From Kiritimatiellota bacterium (GTDB taxonomy: Bacteria; Verrucomicrobiota; Lentisphaeria; Oligosphaerales; JAADHN01): a stretch of 64,000 nucleotides of DNA. Position 1 is the stretch's first letter. Every line of letters starts with the position of its first letter. The position numbers and the translations under genes are program-made. Below the pieces are notes generated by a model. That model saw nothing but the letters and a program-made list of their open reading frames with translations. It did not search any database and was not told the DNA's origin. Positions 30,334 to 40,960 of the stretch are shown here, piece after piece. The DNA lies in NCBI GenBank assembly GCA_013151865.1, contig JAADHN010000066.1, forward strand, positions 19,778-83,777, read 5' to 3'.

Positions 30334-33300
30334 CCACTTGGCCGAAAAACTCGCCAAGGCCATGGCCCCGGAAAACTCGTTGTTGGTCGACGGTGGATTC
30401 GAGAGGCAGGAAACGCGCTCCGCACCGCCGCAGGACACCGGCGCACCGGACGCCCGCTGGCGACGCAACTCCACGGCGTGCCGAATCGTACAATCCTCCG
30501 CACTCGAGGGAGAATGGTGCGCCCAAGTCAGTCGTCCCGGGCCGGAAAGCGGGCCGGAAGCCAAATGGGAAGCACAACTGCCCGTGAAACCCGGGAGAAA
30601 CTACCGGATTCAAGCCGCCATACGAACCCGCAACGTCGCCGGACCGGGATTCGCCTACCTGGCCGTCTACCAATACAAAGAAAATGACAACTTACTGAAA
30701 TTCAAGGACTTCGCCCAGGTACGCGGTACGACGGAATGGAAAACGGTCCATTTCGATCTGACCCCGGCGCCCGGCGCGCGGTTTTTCTACATCAAGTGCG
30801 GACTCTACCGCGCCGGAGGGACCGCCTGGTTCGATGATGTCCGTCTCGGAGACATCACGGGCTGCCTCCCAGTGCCCATGAACACTCGCGCCGGCCTCCC
30901 GAAGGACGGCCTCGTGGTCGGTCCCACTCAAATCGGGGTCTTCGACGCCGGCTACCGCTTGAAGCGCGTCGCCCAAGTCCAATCAGCCCCTGGCCAGGAC
31001 ATCTTCCCGGCAAGCGTGCGGCTGCAGGCGGGACCGGTCCGGGGTTGGGCCGCCTCCGGCGTCCGGGGAACGGATGCAACGCGTTGGACCCAACTGCTGA
31101 CGGCCGTCGACCGATACGGACGCAGCCGCGGGGCCGCCGCCGCCCTCATGCGCCATTACAACGGCTTCTTCTCCGGCAGTTCGTGGGCATTCTTCGGCAT
31201 TGACAACCGGGACATCTTCGCCGACCCGACCCCGGGACTGGTCGAAGGAATGCAGCGGCTGGTCCGGAACATGGTCCGTGGACTGTACCTCCGCAACTTG
31301 GAAACTGATTCTGCCGCCTATGCGCCCGGGGCCGAGGTGCACGTCCGCGTCACGGTGGAGAATACCGGTTGTCGCACGCGCCGGGGAAAGGTCTTGTGGC
31401 AGTTCACATCCGGGCATGGGACCCGCCCGCTGCGGCAGAGCACCCGGACTTTTGTCGTCGAGCCCGGGCGACAGGCCCCGCTCGAGCAGACCGTTCGACT
31501 CCCCGACCACGAAACCGGGCTGTACCGGGTTGTCGCCGAACTGACCGTCAGCGACGAGAGCGAGACCGCAGACCGCGTGGAAACAGGTTTCGTAACATTG
31601 ACCGGACTCGAGACGCCGAACCGTTCCCCTCTCGACGTCCGGGATAACTACCTGCGCCTTGGCGGGCGCCCCCTTTTCCTGTTCGGTTCCGACAATTATG
31701 CCAACGTGTACCTGTCCAGCACGGAGTCGCCGCTCTGGTGGGCGCGCGAACACCGCGCGAGCCGCGATTTCGGGTTCGAGCTGTACGAGAATCTCCAATA
31801 CTCGAACCCTGATCACCGGATGACCGAACGCGACTGGCGCCGATTCCGGGCCATGACCTGGCTAACCCAACATTACGGACTGGTGTTCATGCCCGGCATG
31901 TTGATCGGGCACAATGTGGCGGTTTCGGATGCGGAAATCGCCGTGCAGGCACGCCAGTGCACCCAGTATGCCCGACAACTCTCCGCCGCCCCGCGCCTGC
32001 TCTGGTACATCAACGGCGACTATCGTCTTCAGCACGACGACCGGGACGCACTCCGGAACAAGTGGAATCGATTCCTCCAACAGCGCTATGGGACGGACGA
32101 AGCCCTGCGCCGGGCATGGGCCCCGGCAGTGCCGGACAACCCCCTCGGGCAACTCGACTTCCCCCCGAAAAGGTCCCATGACTGGACCGATGTCCCGGCC
32201 GTGGACCTGACTCGATTCCACGTGCGACTTGTGACCGAATGGAACCGCACCCATGTGGCCGCGGTCCGAAAAATCGACCGCCTCCACCCCATCACCAGCG
32301 AATACTACTCGACCCCCTTCAATGGAATCGACCTGCGCCTGAGTGTCGACGGACAGGACCTCTCGAATATCGGCTTCTTCGATCGCCCCGGACGCGACCT
32401 CGAGGTCCTCCCCCTGCGGTTGCGCTGGAACGATCTCCGCACCCGGGGAAAATCGGTGGGACTCGGGGAATACGGAGTCAAGACGCACCCGGCCTGGGCT
32501 CCGGAAAACGGGGGAACCGGATACCATATCCAGCGGACGGAACAGGAAGCAAAAGAGTTGTTCATGACCGTCGCGCTCGGCAGCTTCGGCATGGGCGCCT
32601 CCCGGGTCCAAAACTGGTGTCTGCGGGACGCCAACCAGCGCGTGTTCCCCTGGGGCGTGTTCTATCCGGGCCCGCTCGTGCCCAAAGACGTGGCGTACAC
32701 CCATCGCAACCTCAGCCTGCTGCTGCGCCTCTTCAGTCCCCGGTATCGTCCCCCGGCGGTCACGGTCCTGCTTTGCGACAACATGCGGTTCGGAAACCGG
32801 GGCGACCTCGGTATAGACGCTGGATATCATGCCTTCGAGGCGCTGTTCGGACTGCACGTGGATTTCAACGTCTTGGGCGATTCATTCCTGTCGAAACTTC
32901 CGGAAAGCACCCGGACAATCATCTATCCCGCCGCCCTCTGCCCCGGCGACGCCGCCTTCGATCTGTTGAAAGAATGGGTCGCCCGCGGTGGACGCTTGCT
33001 GGTGACCGGCGATTTCGGGTACGACGAAAACCGCCGGCACACGCGCGCAAAACGGCTGGCGGACCTGGCCGGGGTCGAGTCGGTCCGCTCCCGGTATGCC
33101 GTGAACCGCAAGAAGGTCCCTGCCGTGGTGACGAAGTCCACGGATCGCGAAACGAAAGTCCCCGTTTTCGAGGGCGTCCGTCTCCAGGTCCGAGTCCGCG
33201 CCAAGGACACGCAAGTCCTGGCCGCCGCACCGGACGGCGCGCCCGTGCTGACCCGCCGCCGACTCGGTCGCGGAACTGTGGTCTTTTTCGCCGACCCGCT

Positions 33301-33958
33301 CGAACTCGGCCCCGATCTCGCTCCCGTCCGACAACTGTACGCTTGGTTCCTCGAACGGACAGGGGCGCCCCGGTGTAACCTCCAGCCGGACCGCCCGGAC
33401 CTCTTCACGTTCGTCCAGCCGACCCGGACCGGGACAGTGCGAGTGATCATGGATCGCGCCGGCAACAAAGTGAGGACGGCACAGTTCCCCACCCCGGCCG
33501 GCCGGGTCCGCGTCGGCACGCAAGTCGGCCGACCCGCCATGGCGGCCGTGGCGGACGACGGCCGGTTCTATGCAGGCTGTACCACGGGCGAACTTCGACT
33601 GGGAGACCGCCCCCTGCTCCAGTCCGCCGGGACCGTCGCGGCGGCGGCGTTGGATGGACGCGATCTGCGCAAGAGCCGCGCCGTTCTCATCCTGCCGTTC
33701 TCCCAGGGACGGGTGCAAATCGCCGCGGGCCGCGCCGGTTTCCTGCGAAACCGGGTCCTCCTCCTCGGCGACGTGCGCAACGGCCGATACCGCGTGCTCG
33801 AACAACTCCCCGGCGGACGCGGCGGCACGGTGTCGGTCGACCTCGATGCGGACCGCGCCACACTCATCGGCTTGTGCTGTCCGGCCCGGGAACGGGAAAA
33901 ATGGGTCCGTGTACTGGACCAGTGGATTGCCGCCCCGGAACAGTTCCCGGGGTATTGA
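30317..33958 (+). CDS. GH42-like (beta-galactosidase-like) exported protein, 3' part of the frameshifted gene
   Basis: CBM NSLLVDGGFERQE...AWFDDVRLGD; TIM-barrel region YLRLGGRPLFLFGSDNYANVYLSSTESPLWWAREH...RFLQQRYGTDEALRRAWA...; trimerisation-like LLKEWVARGGRLLVTGDFGYDE. Confidence 0.7.
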   Translation: MGPRKNHLAEKLAKAMAPENSLLVDGGFERQETRSAPPQDTGAPDARWRRNSTACRIVQSSALEGEWCAQVSRPGPESGPEAKWEAQLPVKPGRNYRIQAAIRTRNVAGPGFAYLAVYQYKENDNLLKFKDFAQVRGTTEWKTVHFDLTPAPGARFFYIKCGLYRAGGTAWFDDVRLGDITGCLPVPMNTRAGLPKDGLVVGPTQIGVFDAGYRLKRVAQVQSAPGQDIFPASVRLQAGPVRGWAASGVRGTDATRWTQLLTAVDRYGRSRGAAAALMRHYNGFFSGSSWAFFGIDNRDIFADPTPGLVEGMQRLVRNMVRGLYLRNLETDSAAYAPGAEVHVRVTVENTGCRTRRGKVLWQFTSGHGTRPLRQSTRTFVVEPGRQAPLEQTVRLPDHETGLYRVVAELTVSDESETADRVETGFVTLTGLETPNRSPLDVRDNYLRLGGRPLFLFGSDNYANVYLSSTESPLWWAREHRASRDFGFELYENLQYSNPDHRMTERDWRRFRAMTWLTQHYGLVFMPGMLIGHNVAVSDAEIAVQARQCTQYARQLSAAPRLLWYINGDYRLQHDDRDALRNKWNRFLQQRYGTDEALRRAWAPAVPDNPLGQLDFPPKRSHDWTDVPAVDLTRFHVRLVTEWNRTHVAAVRKIDRLHPITSEYYSTPFNGIDLRLSVDGQDLSNIGFFDRPGRDLEVLPLRLRWNDLRTRGKSVGLGEYGVKTHPAWAPENGGTGYHIQRTEQEAKELFMTVALGSFGMGASRVQNWCLRDANQRVFPWGVFYPGPLVPKDVAYTHRNLSLLLRLFSPRYRPPAVTVLLCDNMRFGNRGDLGIDAGYHAFEALFGLHVDFNVLGDSFLSKLPESTRTIIYPAALCPGDAAFDLLKEWVARGGRLLVTGDFGYDENRRHTRAKRLADLAGVESVRSRYAVNRKKVPAVVTKSTDRETKVPVFEGVRLQVRVRAKDTQVLAAAPDGAPVLTRRRLGRGTVVFFADPLELGPDLAPVRQLYAWFLERTGAPRCNLQPDRPDLFTFVQPTRTGTVRVIMDRAGNKVRTAQFPTPAGRVRVGTQVGRPAMAAVADDGRFYAGCTTGELRLGDRPLLQSAGTVAAAALDGRDLRKSRAVLILPFSQGRVQIAAGRAGFLRNRVLLLGDVRNGRYRVLEQLPGGRGGTVSVDLDADRATLIGLCCPAREREKWVRVLDQWIAAPEQFPGY

Positions 33959-34038
33959 CCAGGGCCATAGGCCGTTCTCGGCCCCGTCGGCGTCGGCAGG
34001 AAAAGCGCGGGCCTTTTGCGGAATTCCCACCGCTCGAT

Positions 34039-36225
34039 TCACGCCGGGAAGATCAGGTAACGCTTGGGTGTGATCCCACCAAAATGGAAATAGTACCAGA
34101 TATTGAACACCATGATGAAAGCGGCAATGACGCATTCCCCCATGATCGCACCCATGAAAAACGGTTTGAAATTGTAGTAGGTCTTGCCGCCCCCGTACCG
34201 GACAATCAGCGACTTGATCCCGAACCCCACCAGAAACGACACGGAAAACCAGTGAGTAAAAGCGACCCCCCACCCCAGGAACAACACCGGGTGAATCATC
34301 CACCACGTGAACCGCAGACGCAGGGCGTAGCAGACGATGATCGCACCTGCGCCAAAGAGAAGCCACGGCAATACCCCCGGCTTCATGGACCAGTTGGTCA
34401 TGCGGAAGCTCAGCGCGTCCACCGAGAACCATCCCTCCCGTTTCTCCAGCTCGGAAACTTTGGCCAGCAGGCCGGGCTCCCGGTCGATTTCGGCGACCGC
34501 AGACGCCACCCGGTCGAATGTGCGGCGGGGAGGCCAGGTGAGGGCGTAATGATCTGTTCCGCGGCCGTTGTAGTTCACCCAGAGCACGGTCAAAAAGGCG
34601 ACCACCACGCAGGGAATCAGGACCAGGAGCACGACACGGCCCAATTGCCGAGGACGCAGTCGCTCGCGCTCGGCTACCTTGAATCCGTTGGTGAGGAAGG
34701 CGGCCAAGGACTCTCGGGGATCGCTGGCCAATGCGGTCGTGAGCAGACCCAAAGTGGCGACAGAGTACGGGCCGATCGCGGTTGCCCCGAACAACTTGAA
34801 GAAAAAATCCGCCGGCTTCCACCCGGCCTGAACCAGCGGCGAACCCGACTCGGCCGACACTCGGGCCAGGACAAGATACAGCACACCCAGGCTCAGGAAA
34901 AAGAACAACGAGAAAAAAATGTTGAGACCGGCAACACAGCCCAGAACCACCATGCCCGCGAACGCCGAAAGGAACGTGCGCGCCGCCCACACCACGTCGG
35001 CTTCCACGCCTTCCCTGTCGGTGCGCGGCAAGAGGGCGCACCGAAAAACCCGGAAGTAATAGTTGCGCCCCAAGTAAATGATGATGAGGAACATGGCGAA
35101 ATACGAACCCGTGAGTGCACTGTTGAGGTGGTAGTGGGTGAAATTGACGCCCATGGACCACATCAGCGCGGAAAACAGGGAAAGAACGAACATGCTGATC
35201 CCGAGCGAGAACGATGCGTCCGTGGGAATGAAGTAGGCAAACGCGATCACGCTGATATACAGCTTGTTGCGGAACACCGACCACGCGCCCATACCGTGAT
35301 AGTAATAATTGGGAAAACGCGCCGCGATCTCCGGAGCGATGTTCCACTCAAGCTTCACGTTGATCATGCGATCCGGATACCAAACGTAAATCCAGCGAAT
35401 GGTGTGGATGGCCGCGACCAGGAAGAAAGCGACCCAAAACTTGTTCGCATACCACATCCGCGGATAGGCCCGGCCGTCCTGGCGGTGCAGCATCTCGTCG
35501 GTGAATTCTGCCAGGGGATACGGAAGCAACTCGTGTTGAGACCACTGCGGGTGTACAATAACCATCATCGTGGTGATGAATACCAGAAAAAGAAGGATCA
35601 TGGGCCCCCAGAAGAGCATGGGACGGACCCAGGAATCCAGGGGGATAACCTCAGCTTTTTCACGGGTCGACCAATAGTAGATGTACTGCCTGCCGTGGAC
35701 CAGGCCGTTGCGAAAACCTTTGTTGACTTTCTCCGCCCGCTGGGTTCGGGCTTGGCGCTCCGCCGCAGTCATGGCGGCGTCGGCTTCAGGATCATCGCCT
35801 TCCACGTACCATCCCTCCGGAACCAAAGCGTCGGGGGCGTACTTGAGCACATGGTACGTCTGCCAATTCTGGCGTGTCGAGTACAGGTCGTACGGGCAGG
35901 TGATCACCTGCGGGAAATAGCGCATCAAACCCGAGGTCGGGATGGAACAGGACGCAAGAACAATCACGAATGCCACCGCCAGTTCCCCGTTGCCGAACCG
36001 ACAAAACCCGGGAAGCCGACGACTCAGCGGCCGATACAGCAGGTTGATCAGGAACAACACACAGAAAACACCGAACGGAAGTGAGCTGCCGATGAAGAGG
36101 TTCGACCGGGCCATGTAATCGTTGGGATAGGCGACGAGAGCGACGGTCAGCCCGCCGGTCAGTCCCAACAGAATCGCTTTGAGCGAAAAAGGCTTGCGGA
36201 GCACGGAACAGTCCTTGGGCAACAA
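34039..36225 (-). CDS. Large polytopic membrane protein (DUF6785/DUF6784-like)
   Basis: Many TM helices; LLGLTGGLTVALVAYPNDYMARSNLFIGSSLPFGVFCVLFLINLLYRPL...GNGELAVAFVIVLASCSIPTSGLMRYF. Family name from memory. Confidence 0.7.
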   Translation of the reverse strand: MLPKDCSVLRKPFSLKAILLGLTGGLTVALVAYPNDYMARSNLFIGSSLPFGVFCVLFLINLLYRPLSRRLPGFCRFGNGELAVAFVIVLASCSIPTSGLMRYFPQVITCPYDLYSTRQNWQTYHVLKYAPDALVPEGWYVEGDDPEADAAMTAAERQARTQRAEKVNKGFRNGLVHGRQYIYYWSTREKAEVIPLDSWVRPMLFWGPMILLFLVFITTMMVIVHPQWSQHELLPYPLAEFTDEMLHRQDGRAYPRMWYANKFWVAFFLVAAIHTIRWIYVWYPDRMINVKLEWNIAPEIAARFPNYYYHGMGAWSVFRNKLYISVIAFAYFIPTDASFSLGISMFVLSLFSALMWSMGVNFTHYHLNSALTGSYFAMFLIIIYLGRNYYFRVFRCALLPRTDREGVEADVVWAARTFLSAFAGMVVLGCVAGLNIFFSLFFFLSLGVLYLVLARVSAESGSPLVQAGWKPADFFFKLFGATAIGPYSVATLGLLTTALASDPRESLAAFLTNGFKVAERERLRPRQLGRVVLLVLIPCVVVAFLTVLWVNYNGRGTDHYALTWPPRRTFDRVASAVAEIDREPGLLAKVSELEKREGWFSVDALSFRMTNWSMKPGVLPWLLFGAGAIIVCYALRLRFTWWMIHPVLFLGWGVAFTHWFSVSFLVGFGIKSLIVRYGGGKTYYNFKPFFMGAIMGECVIAAFIMVFNIWYYFHFGGITPKRYLIFPA

Positions 36226-36728
36226 GTGATGCGTTCAGGTGCGGCCATGACCTCGGATGGCGACGAGCCGAGCGAAAGGACGACCGCGCACCGTCGCGTC
36301 TCCACACCGGCACGGTCGGCGGCCGCCGACGCTGGGGCGTGCGACGCCCGCACACCGAAAAGCAGGCCGCTGGGCAGGACAACCCTCGCACGGCACGCAC
36401 TATAAACCGGACATGGGTCGAAACAATCTGTCGGGCTGATCCGCGCCCGGTCGAAATCCCGGCAACACGAAACCATCGAAGTTCGACACGACACGTGCGC
36501 CGGAGAACCGAGGGTGCGCGGCACGACTCCCCCCGGAGTACGGTCATCGGTTCAGGCTTTGGCCGATCTCCGGCGACTTCCGCCCGTGGCCCGGCGACCC
36601 CCGCTGCGACGGCGCTCCGCCCCGCCCCGGAAATCGACCCCCTTGGGCAGGTCGGACCGCACCCGAAAAACCGACTTGGGTCGATGACGCAGTTCCGGAA
36701 TGAAGTGCACAATCGGGAGAATTCGATC

Positions 36729-39700
36729 ATGAAAACGATGCGGACCCTGCTCGAACGCGTTCGGGGCCGGATTCATTGCGCAGTGCACAATGCGGGGCGT
36801 CGTTCCCGATTCGGACTGTACGCGTTCGCCGCGTGCGGCTTCTCGGTCGCGGCGACGCTGGCCGCGGACGTCAACCCCGTGAGCAACGGCGGGTTCGAGG
36901 ACGTGGGGCCGGACGGACGACCGCGGGACTGGGAGTACGTGGGCCGCGAGGCCCGGCTGGTTCAAGATGCGCACAGCGGAAAACGGGCCATCCTGCTTCG
37001 GCGCACGCCGGAGATCGCAGCACAGAAAGGACTGGAAACCGGCCTCAATCGCGCTTGGCGGCCGCACTCCGGGGAACGGGGCCGAATGCTGACCGAACGC
37101 AAGGGCGGCATCCGTTTCTTTTACAAGGTAGTACGGGCGGACGCGGACGCGCAACTTCGCTTCTTTGTGATCCCCATGAACGCGGGGCCCATGGAAAACA
37201 CGGGGTCACCCCGGGCCGTGTTCGAAGTGCCGAAAACCTACGCCGGAGACGGCAAGTGGCACTTGGGCATTGTAGGATATGATTTCACGAAAGGCACGGC
37301 CTGTCGGTGGGTGCAGGTTTCGCCGCGCATCATGGGGCAGGGGACGGCGGAATGGCTCCTGGACGACATCCAATGGGTCCCGAACGCCGGCCCGGTCCCC
37401 TCGATTCGCGACCTGCGCGTCTACGAAACACCCGGGGCGGAAGGCCGATCTTGCACCCTGCGCCTGGTAGTCCGCAATGCCGGGGATCGACCGCTGAAGA
37501 CCCGGGCGGTGCTCTCGCTTTCCAACGATTTGCGCGTCCGGGAAAGCTCGACGCGCACGGTGGGACCGTTGGCGGCGCAGGGCACGACCGCCATCGAGTG
37601 GACCGTGCTCGGGGCACGCTCGCCGCGCAGCAGGGCCGCGGTACGATTGACGGCGGGCGAGATCGAGGCCACCCGCTCTGTCCGTTTTGCGCCGAAAATC
37701 GTCGAATCTTGGATCGAAACCGGGCGGTTTGTGCTGTGGCCCGGGGCACGGACACAGGCCACGCTGGTCCTGCGCAACACCGGGACCTGCACTGCCGACG
37801 GAATCACCGCCCGCATCGCGGTCGGGGCCGGGTTGCGCGTTCTCGGCCCGGCGGCGGTCTCAGGGCGAAGCGCCGTCCCGGGAAAGCTCACCCGCATCGG
37901 GTTTCAAATCGAGGCGACCGCCCAAACCCCGGTCACGGAGGTCCGCTGCACATGGCAGAGCGTCGCGGGCGAATGCGGCGAATGCCGAGCGGAACTGGTG
38001 GTGGGCGCGCCCGCACCCGCTGCGCCGCAAGACGCACCCAAGGACGCCCTGCGACTCACCGGCAGAACAGCGGAAATCATTTTCCCGCGAAACGGATTCG
38101 GTTACGGCATCGGCTGGGTGTATGCCCGCCCATCCGGGGAACCGATCGGCGTGATCCCCCGGCTGGGCCGCATTGTATCGGGCCCTGCGGACACCGCGGC
38201 AGTCCCCCTGTTTGCGGACTCCGCAAAGCGCGGTCCTCCCGGTCCGTGCCTGGGCGGCAAAACGGACGGAAGCAACAGAGGCGGGAGCAGTCTGACCTTC
38301 CTGGTGAAAAACGGCGCCTTGGCGAAGTGCGGACTCCCGGAAGGCGTGTCGATCCGATTCGCCGTCCCCGGCTCCGGGGCGAGCGGAGCGGCGGCACGGC
38401 TCATTACGGTGACCGTCCGCGCCCGAGTCACCCGCCCTGGGGCGGTTCGTGCGCTGGATGGGCCGTTTCTCTGCCCGGGCGAAGGCGCGTCGTCGTCGAA
38501 GCGCACCGAAGCACTCTTTCCCGGCCTCGAGTGGTTGCAGGGAGACGAGTACTCGTCTTGGGACACCGACATCGCGTTCGACCACCCGGACCGGTTGCGC
38601 AGCGCGCCGCATCCGCACAAGATCACGATCCCTCTTATGGTCGTGCGCCGAAACCGCGTCGCCACCGGGTTGTTCTGGCATTCCCGCGCGACCTGGAACG
38701 ACGGTGTGCAACCCCGCGATTTTGCGCCGGATGAAAGCGCCGTGGACCGACCATGCGCCGTGTTCGCCGCACCGGACCGGTTTGCCGGGCACGCGTCGTC
38801 GACCCTCGGGCTTTTCCTCCCGACGATCCCGCACTGGATCCAACCGAACGAGCGGGCAGCGGCACGCGCATGGCCGACTCAGGGCGCCGCGCCGTTGCGC
38901 ATCCGCTTGGTGTACGGCTTCTACGTCAATCCGGCAAGCGATTCCGTACTCGATGCGGTACTGGATTGGGCACGCGTTTTCGGCTTCCCGGCACCCCGGC
39001 GCTCACCTCGCGCCCGCGGGCCGGCGCCGGCGCCGGGTTCAGTGGACGTATACCGCGGGCCCGGTCTGCCGGACTGGGCACGGGCCGCCGATTTCAGCGA
39101 ACACTGGTCCCCGCCTGCGCCCGGTCAATGGGTCGATGAAGTCGAGTGGAGCATGAATGCTTATCTCAAAAGCTTGTGGGACCCGGAGCAGCACGGTTGG
39201 TGGAATTACTGGGGAGGACCGGGATTGACGCATAAGACCGGCGCGTACCCGGCTTTTCTCTTGGACTGCGTCATCGGCGAACGTTTGACCGACGACCCGG
39301 AACTCGGCAAACGCCTGAAGGCACTGCTGGACGATGTGCGCGGCCGCGCACCCGAGTCTGTGCCCGGCGGCGACGACATGGGGTTTCGATTCGGCGACCC
39401 GACCGCGGCACTTGCGGCATCCGCAGTGCAAGCCGGGGACATAATGCGTGCCCAACCGGCGGAGGGCGGTTGGCGATTCCGCCCTCGGATCGGCAAAGGC
39501 GGCGTATTCCGGGGAAGGGACTACCGGTTGCTCGGGCGGGACGGGGAGGAAGGAAACGGACTCACAGCGCGCCGGGCCTATAACATGCTGTTCGTGAGCC
39601 GGATGACCGGGGATGAAACGTTGCTTTCCGCGGGCCTCAAGGCTTTGAGAAGCATGGAGAAGTTCCGAATCCCACGTGCGGCCCAAGTGTGGGAAGTGCC

Positions 39701-40952
39701 GGTGCATACCCCGGATATCCTGGCTGCCGCCGACGCCTGCGAAGCTTACCTGGAAGCCTATCGAATCACCGGCGACAAACAATGGCTGGACCGGGCCGTG
39801 TATTGGGAAACCGCCGGCCTGCCCTTCCTCTATCTTTGGGACGTGGACGCTTTCCCGTTCCTCCGCTATGCCTCGATTCCCGTATTCGGCGCTACCTGGA
39901 AACGCGGCTCCTGGTTTGGGAGGCCCGTGCAATGGAACGGATTGCGCTGGGCTTTCGCCGCGCAGAAACTCGCGGAAGTCGATTCCTCCCTGCCCTGGCG
40001 GATGCTCGCCGCCGGCGTGACCATTTCCGCCATGTATCAACAGGGGTCGGACCCCGAAAGCAAGAGTTTCGCCCTTTGGCCGGACAGCATCAGCGCGGAA
40101 GACGCACGGAAATCGGCATGGGTCTTTCCCCCCGTTCACATCCTCGAAAACGTGTACAAACTCATGGGGTACGAACCGCGCCCGACTACGGTGGCGGTCC
40201 CGGCCGGGGCGGGGAAAATCCGCATCGATGCCTGCGGGCGTATCGGAGCGCCGCAATACGCCGGTGGGGTGCTGCGGTTCGCACTTTCGGCCCCGCCGCC
40301 GTTGCCGACGCAGGTTCTGGTGATCGGAATATCGAGCCCCACGGAAGTGCTCGTGGACGGGAAAGCCCTGCCCCGGGCCGACACGGCGGAAAGACGTGTA
40401 AGAACTGCCGCGTGGTGGACGTACGACAGGGATGCGCGCCTGCTCCGGGTGCGCCCCAACGTGACCGGGAAACACACGATTGCGCTGCGCTCGGTGCGGT
40501 GGCGGGCAGGCCGAGTCCTGCCTCAAGTCCAGACGCGATTGGATTTCGATTTCGATTCCGGACGCCAGGGCTGGCGTCCCGCGCACGACATCGCTGCGGC
40601 AGACGCCGCGGACGGCGTGCTGGACATCACCGTGAACGGACCCGATCCGTACCTGGTCCGCCCCATGTGCCGGATCGACGGGAACATGATCGCGAGAATC
40701 CATGTGCGTATGGCCGTGGACGGTGGAAACCGGGCGCAATTCTACTGGACCACGGCGAAAGCCCCGGCCATGTCCGAAGCCCGGGCCGCCTGGGTCGCCG
40801 TGAACGCGGACGGCAGGATGCACGACTATTCGTTCGATGTGGGCGCCCACCCTTTGTGGCGGGGGCAAATCATCACGGCCGTACGACTGGATCCGACGAA
40901 CGGGGTGAAACAGGCCCGCGCCCGCATCGACTTCGTTCGCGGCGATCCCTGA
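36729..40952 (+). CDS. Giant exported protein (~1400 aa) with CBM-like ends and an alpha/alpha-barrel-like hydrolase region
   Basis: Signal peptide after MKTMRTLLERVRGRIH...AACGFSVAATLAADV; NPVSNGGFEDVGPDGRPRDWEYV; LWDPEQHGWWNYWGGPGLTHKTGAYPAFLLDCVIGERLTDDPELGKRL; C-terminal beta-rich TRLDFDFDSGRQGWRPAHD. Confidence 0.6.
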   Translation: MKTMRTLLERVRGRIHCAVHNAGRRSRFGLYAFAACGFSVAATLAADVNPVSNGGFEDVGPDGRPRDWEYVGREARLVQDAHSGKRAILLRRTPEIAAQKGLETGLNRAWRPHSGERGRMLTERKGGIRFFYKVVRADADAQLRFFVIPMNAGPMENTGSPRAVFEVPKTYAGDGKWHLGIVGYDFTKGTACRWVQVSPRIMGQGTAEWLLDDIQWVPNAGPVPSIRDLRVYETPGAEGRSCTLRLVVRNAGDRPLKTRAVLSLSNDLRVRESSTRTVGPLAAQGTTAIEWTVLGARSPRSRAAVRLTAGEIEATRSVRFAPKIVESWIETGRFVLWPGARTQATLVLRNTGTCTADGITARIAVGAGLRVLGPAAVSGRSAVPGKLTRIGFQIEATAQTPVTEVRCTWQSVAGECGECRAELVVGAPAPAAPQDAPKDALRLTGRTAEIIFPRNGFGYGIGWVYARPSGEPIGVIPRLGRIVSGPADTAAVPLFADSAKRGPPGPCLGGKTDGSNRGGSSLTFLVKNGALAKCGLPEGVSIRFAVPGSGASGAAARLITVTVRARVTRPGAVRALDGPFLCPGEGASSSKRTEALFPGLEWLQGDEYSSWDTDIAFDHPDRLRSAPHPHKITIPLMVVRRNRVATGLFWHSRATWNDGVQPRDFAPDESAVDRPCAVFAAPDRFAGHASSTLGLFLPTIPHWIQPNERAAARAWPTQGAAPLRIRLVYGFYVNPASDSVLDAVLDWARVFGFPAPRRSPRARGPAPAPGSVDVYRGPGLPDWARAADFSEHWSPPAPGQWVDEVEWSMNAYLKSLWDPEQHGWWNYWGGPGLTHKTGAYPAFLLDCVIGERLTDDPELGKRLKALLDDVRGRAPESVPGGDDMGFRFGDPTAALAASAVQAGDIMRAQPAEGGWRFRPRIGKGGVFRGRDYRLLGRDGEEGNGLTARRAYNMLFVSRMTGDETLLSAGLKALRSMEKFRIPRAAQVWEVPVHTPDILAAADACEAYLEAYRITGDKQWLDRAVYWETAGLPFLYLWDVDAFPFLRYASIPVFGATWKRGSWFGRPVQWNGLRWAFAAQKLAEVDSSLPWRMLAAGVTISAMYQQGSDPESKSFALWPDSISAEDARKSAWVFPPVHILENVYKLMGYEPRPTTVAVPAGAGKIRIDACGRIGAPQYAGGVLRFALSAPPPLPTQVLVIGISSPTEVLVDGKALPRADTAERRVRTAAWWTYDRDARLLRVRPNVTGKHTIALRSVRWRAGRVLPQVQTRLDFDFDSGRQGWRPAHDIAAADAADGVLDITVNGPDPYLVRPMCRIDGNMIARIHVRMAVDGGNRAQFYWTTAKAPAMSEARAAWVAVNADGRMHDYSFDVGAHPLWRGQIITAVRLDPTNGVKQARARIDFVRGDP

Positions 40953-40960
40953 CCGTCCCT

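Noticed and set aside
30323-30335. Programmed -1 ribosomal frameshift at GAAAAAACC
   Set aside because: In the zero frame (GAA AAA ACC) there is no canonical X XXY YYZ heptamer; a simple indel or sequencing error is more likely.
32882-35347. 821-aa minus-strand ORF
   Set aside because: Antisense to the GH42-like gene and out of frame with the membrane-protein gene; compositionally spurious.
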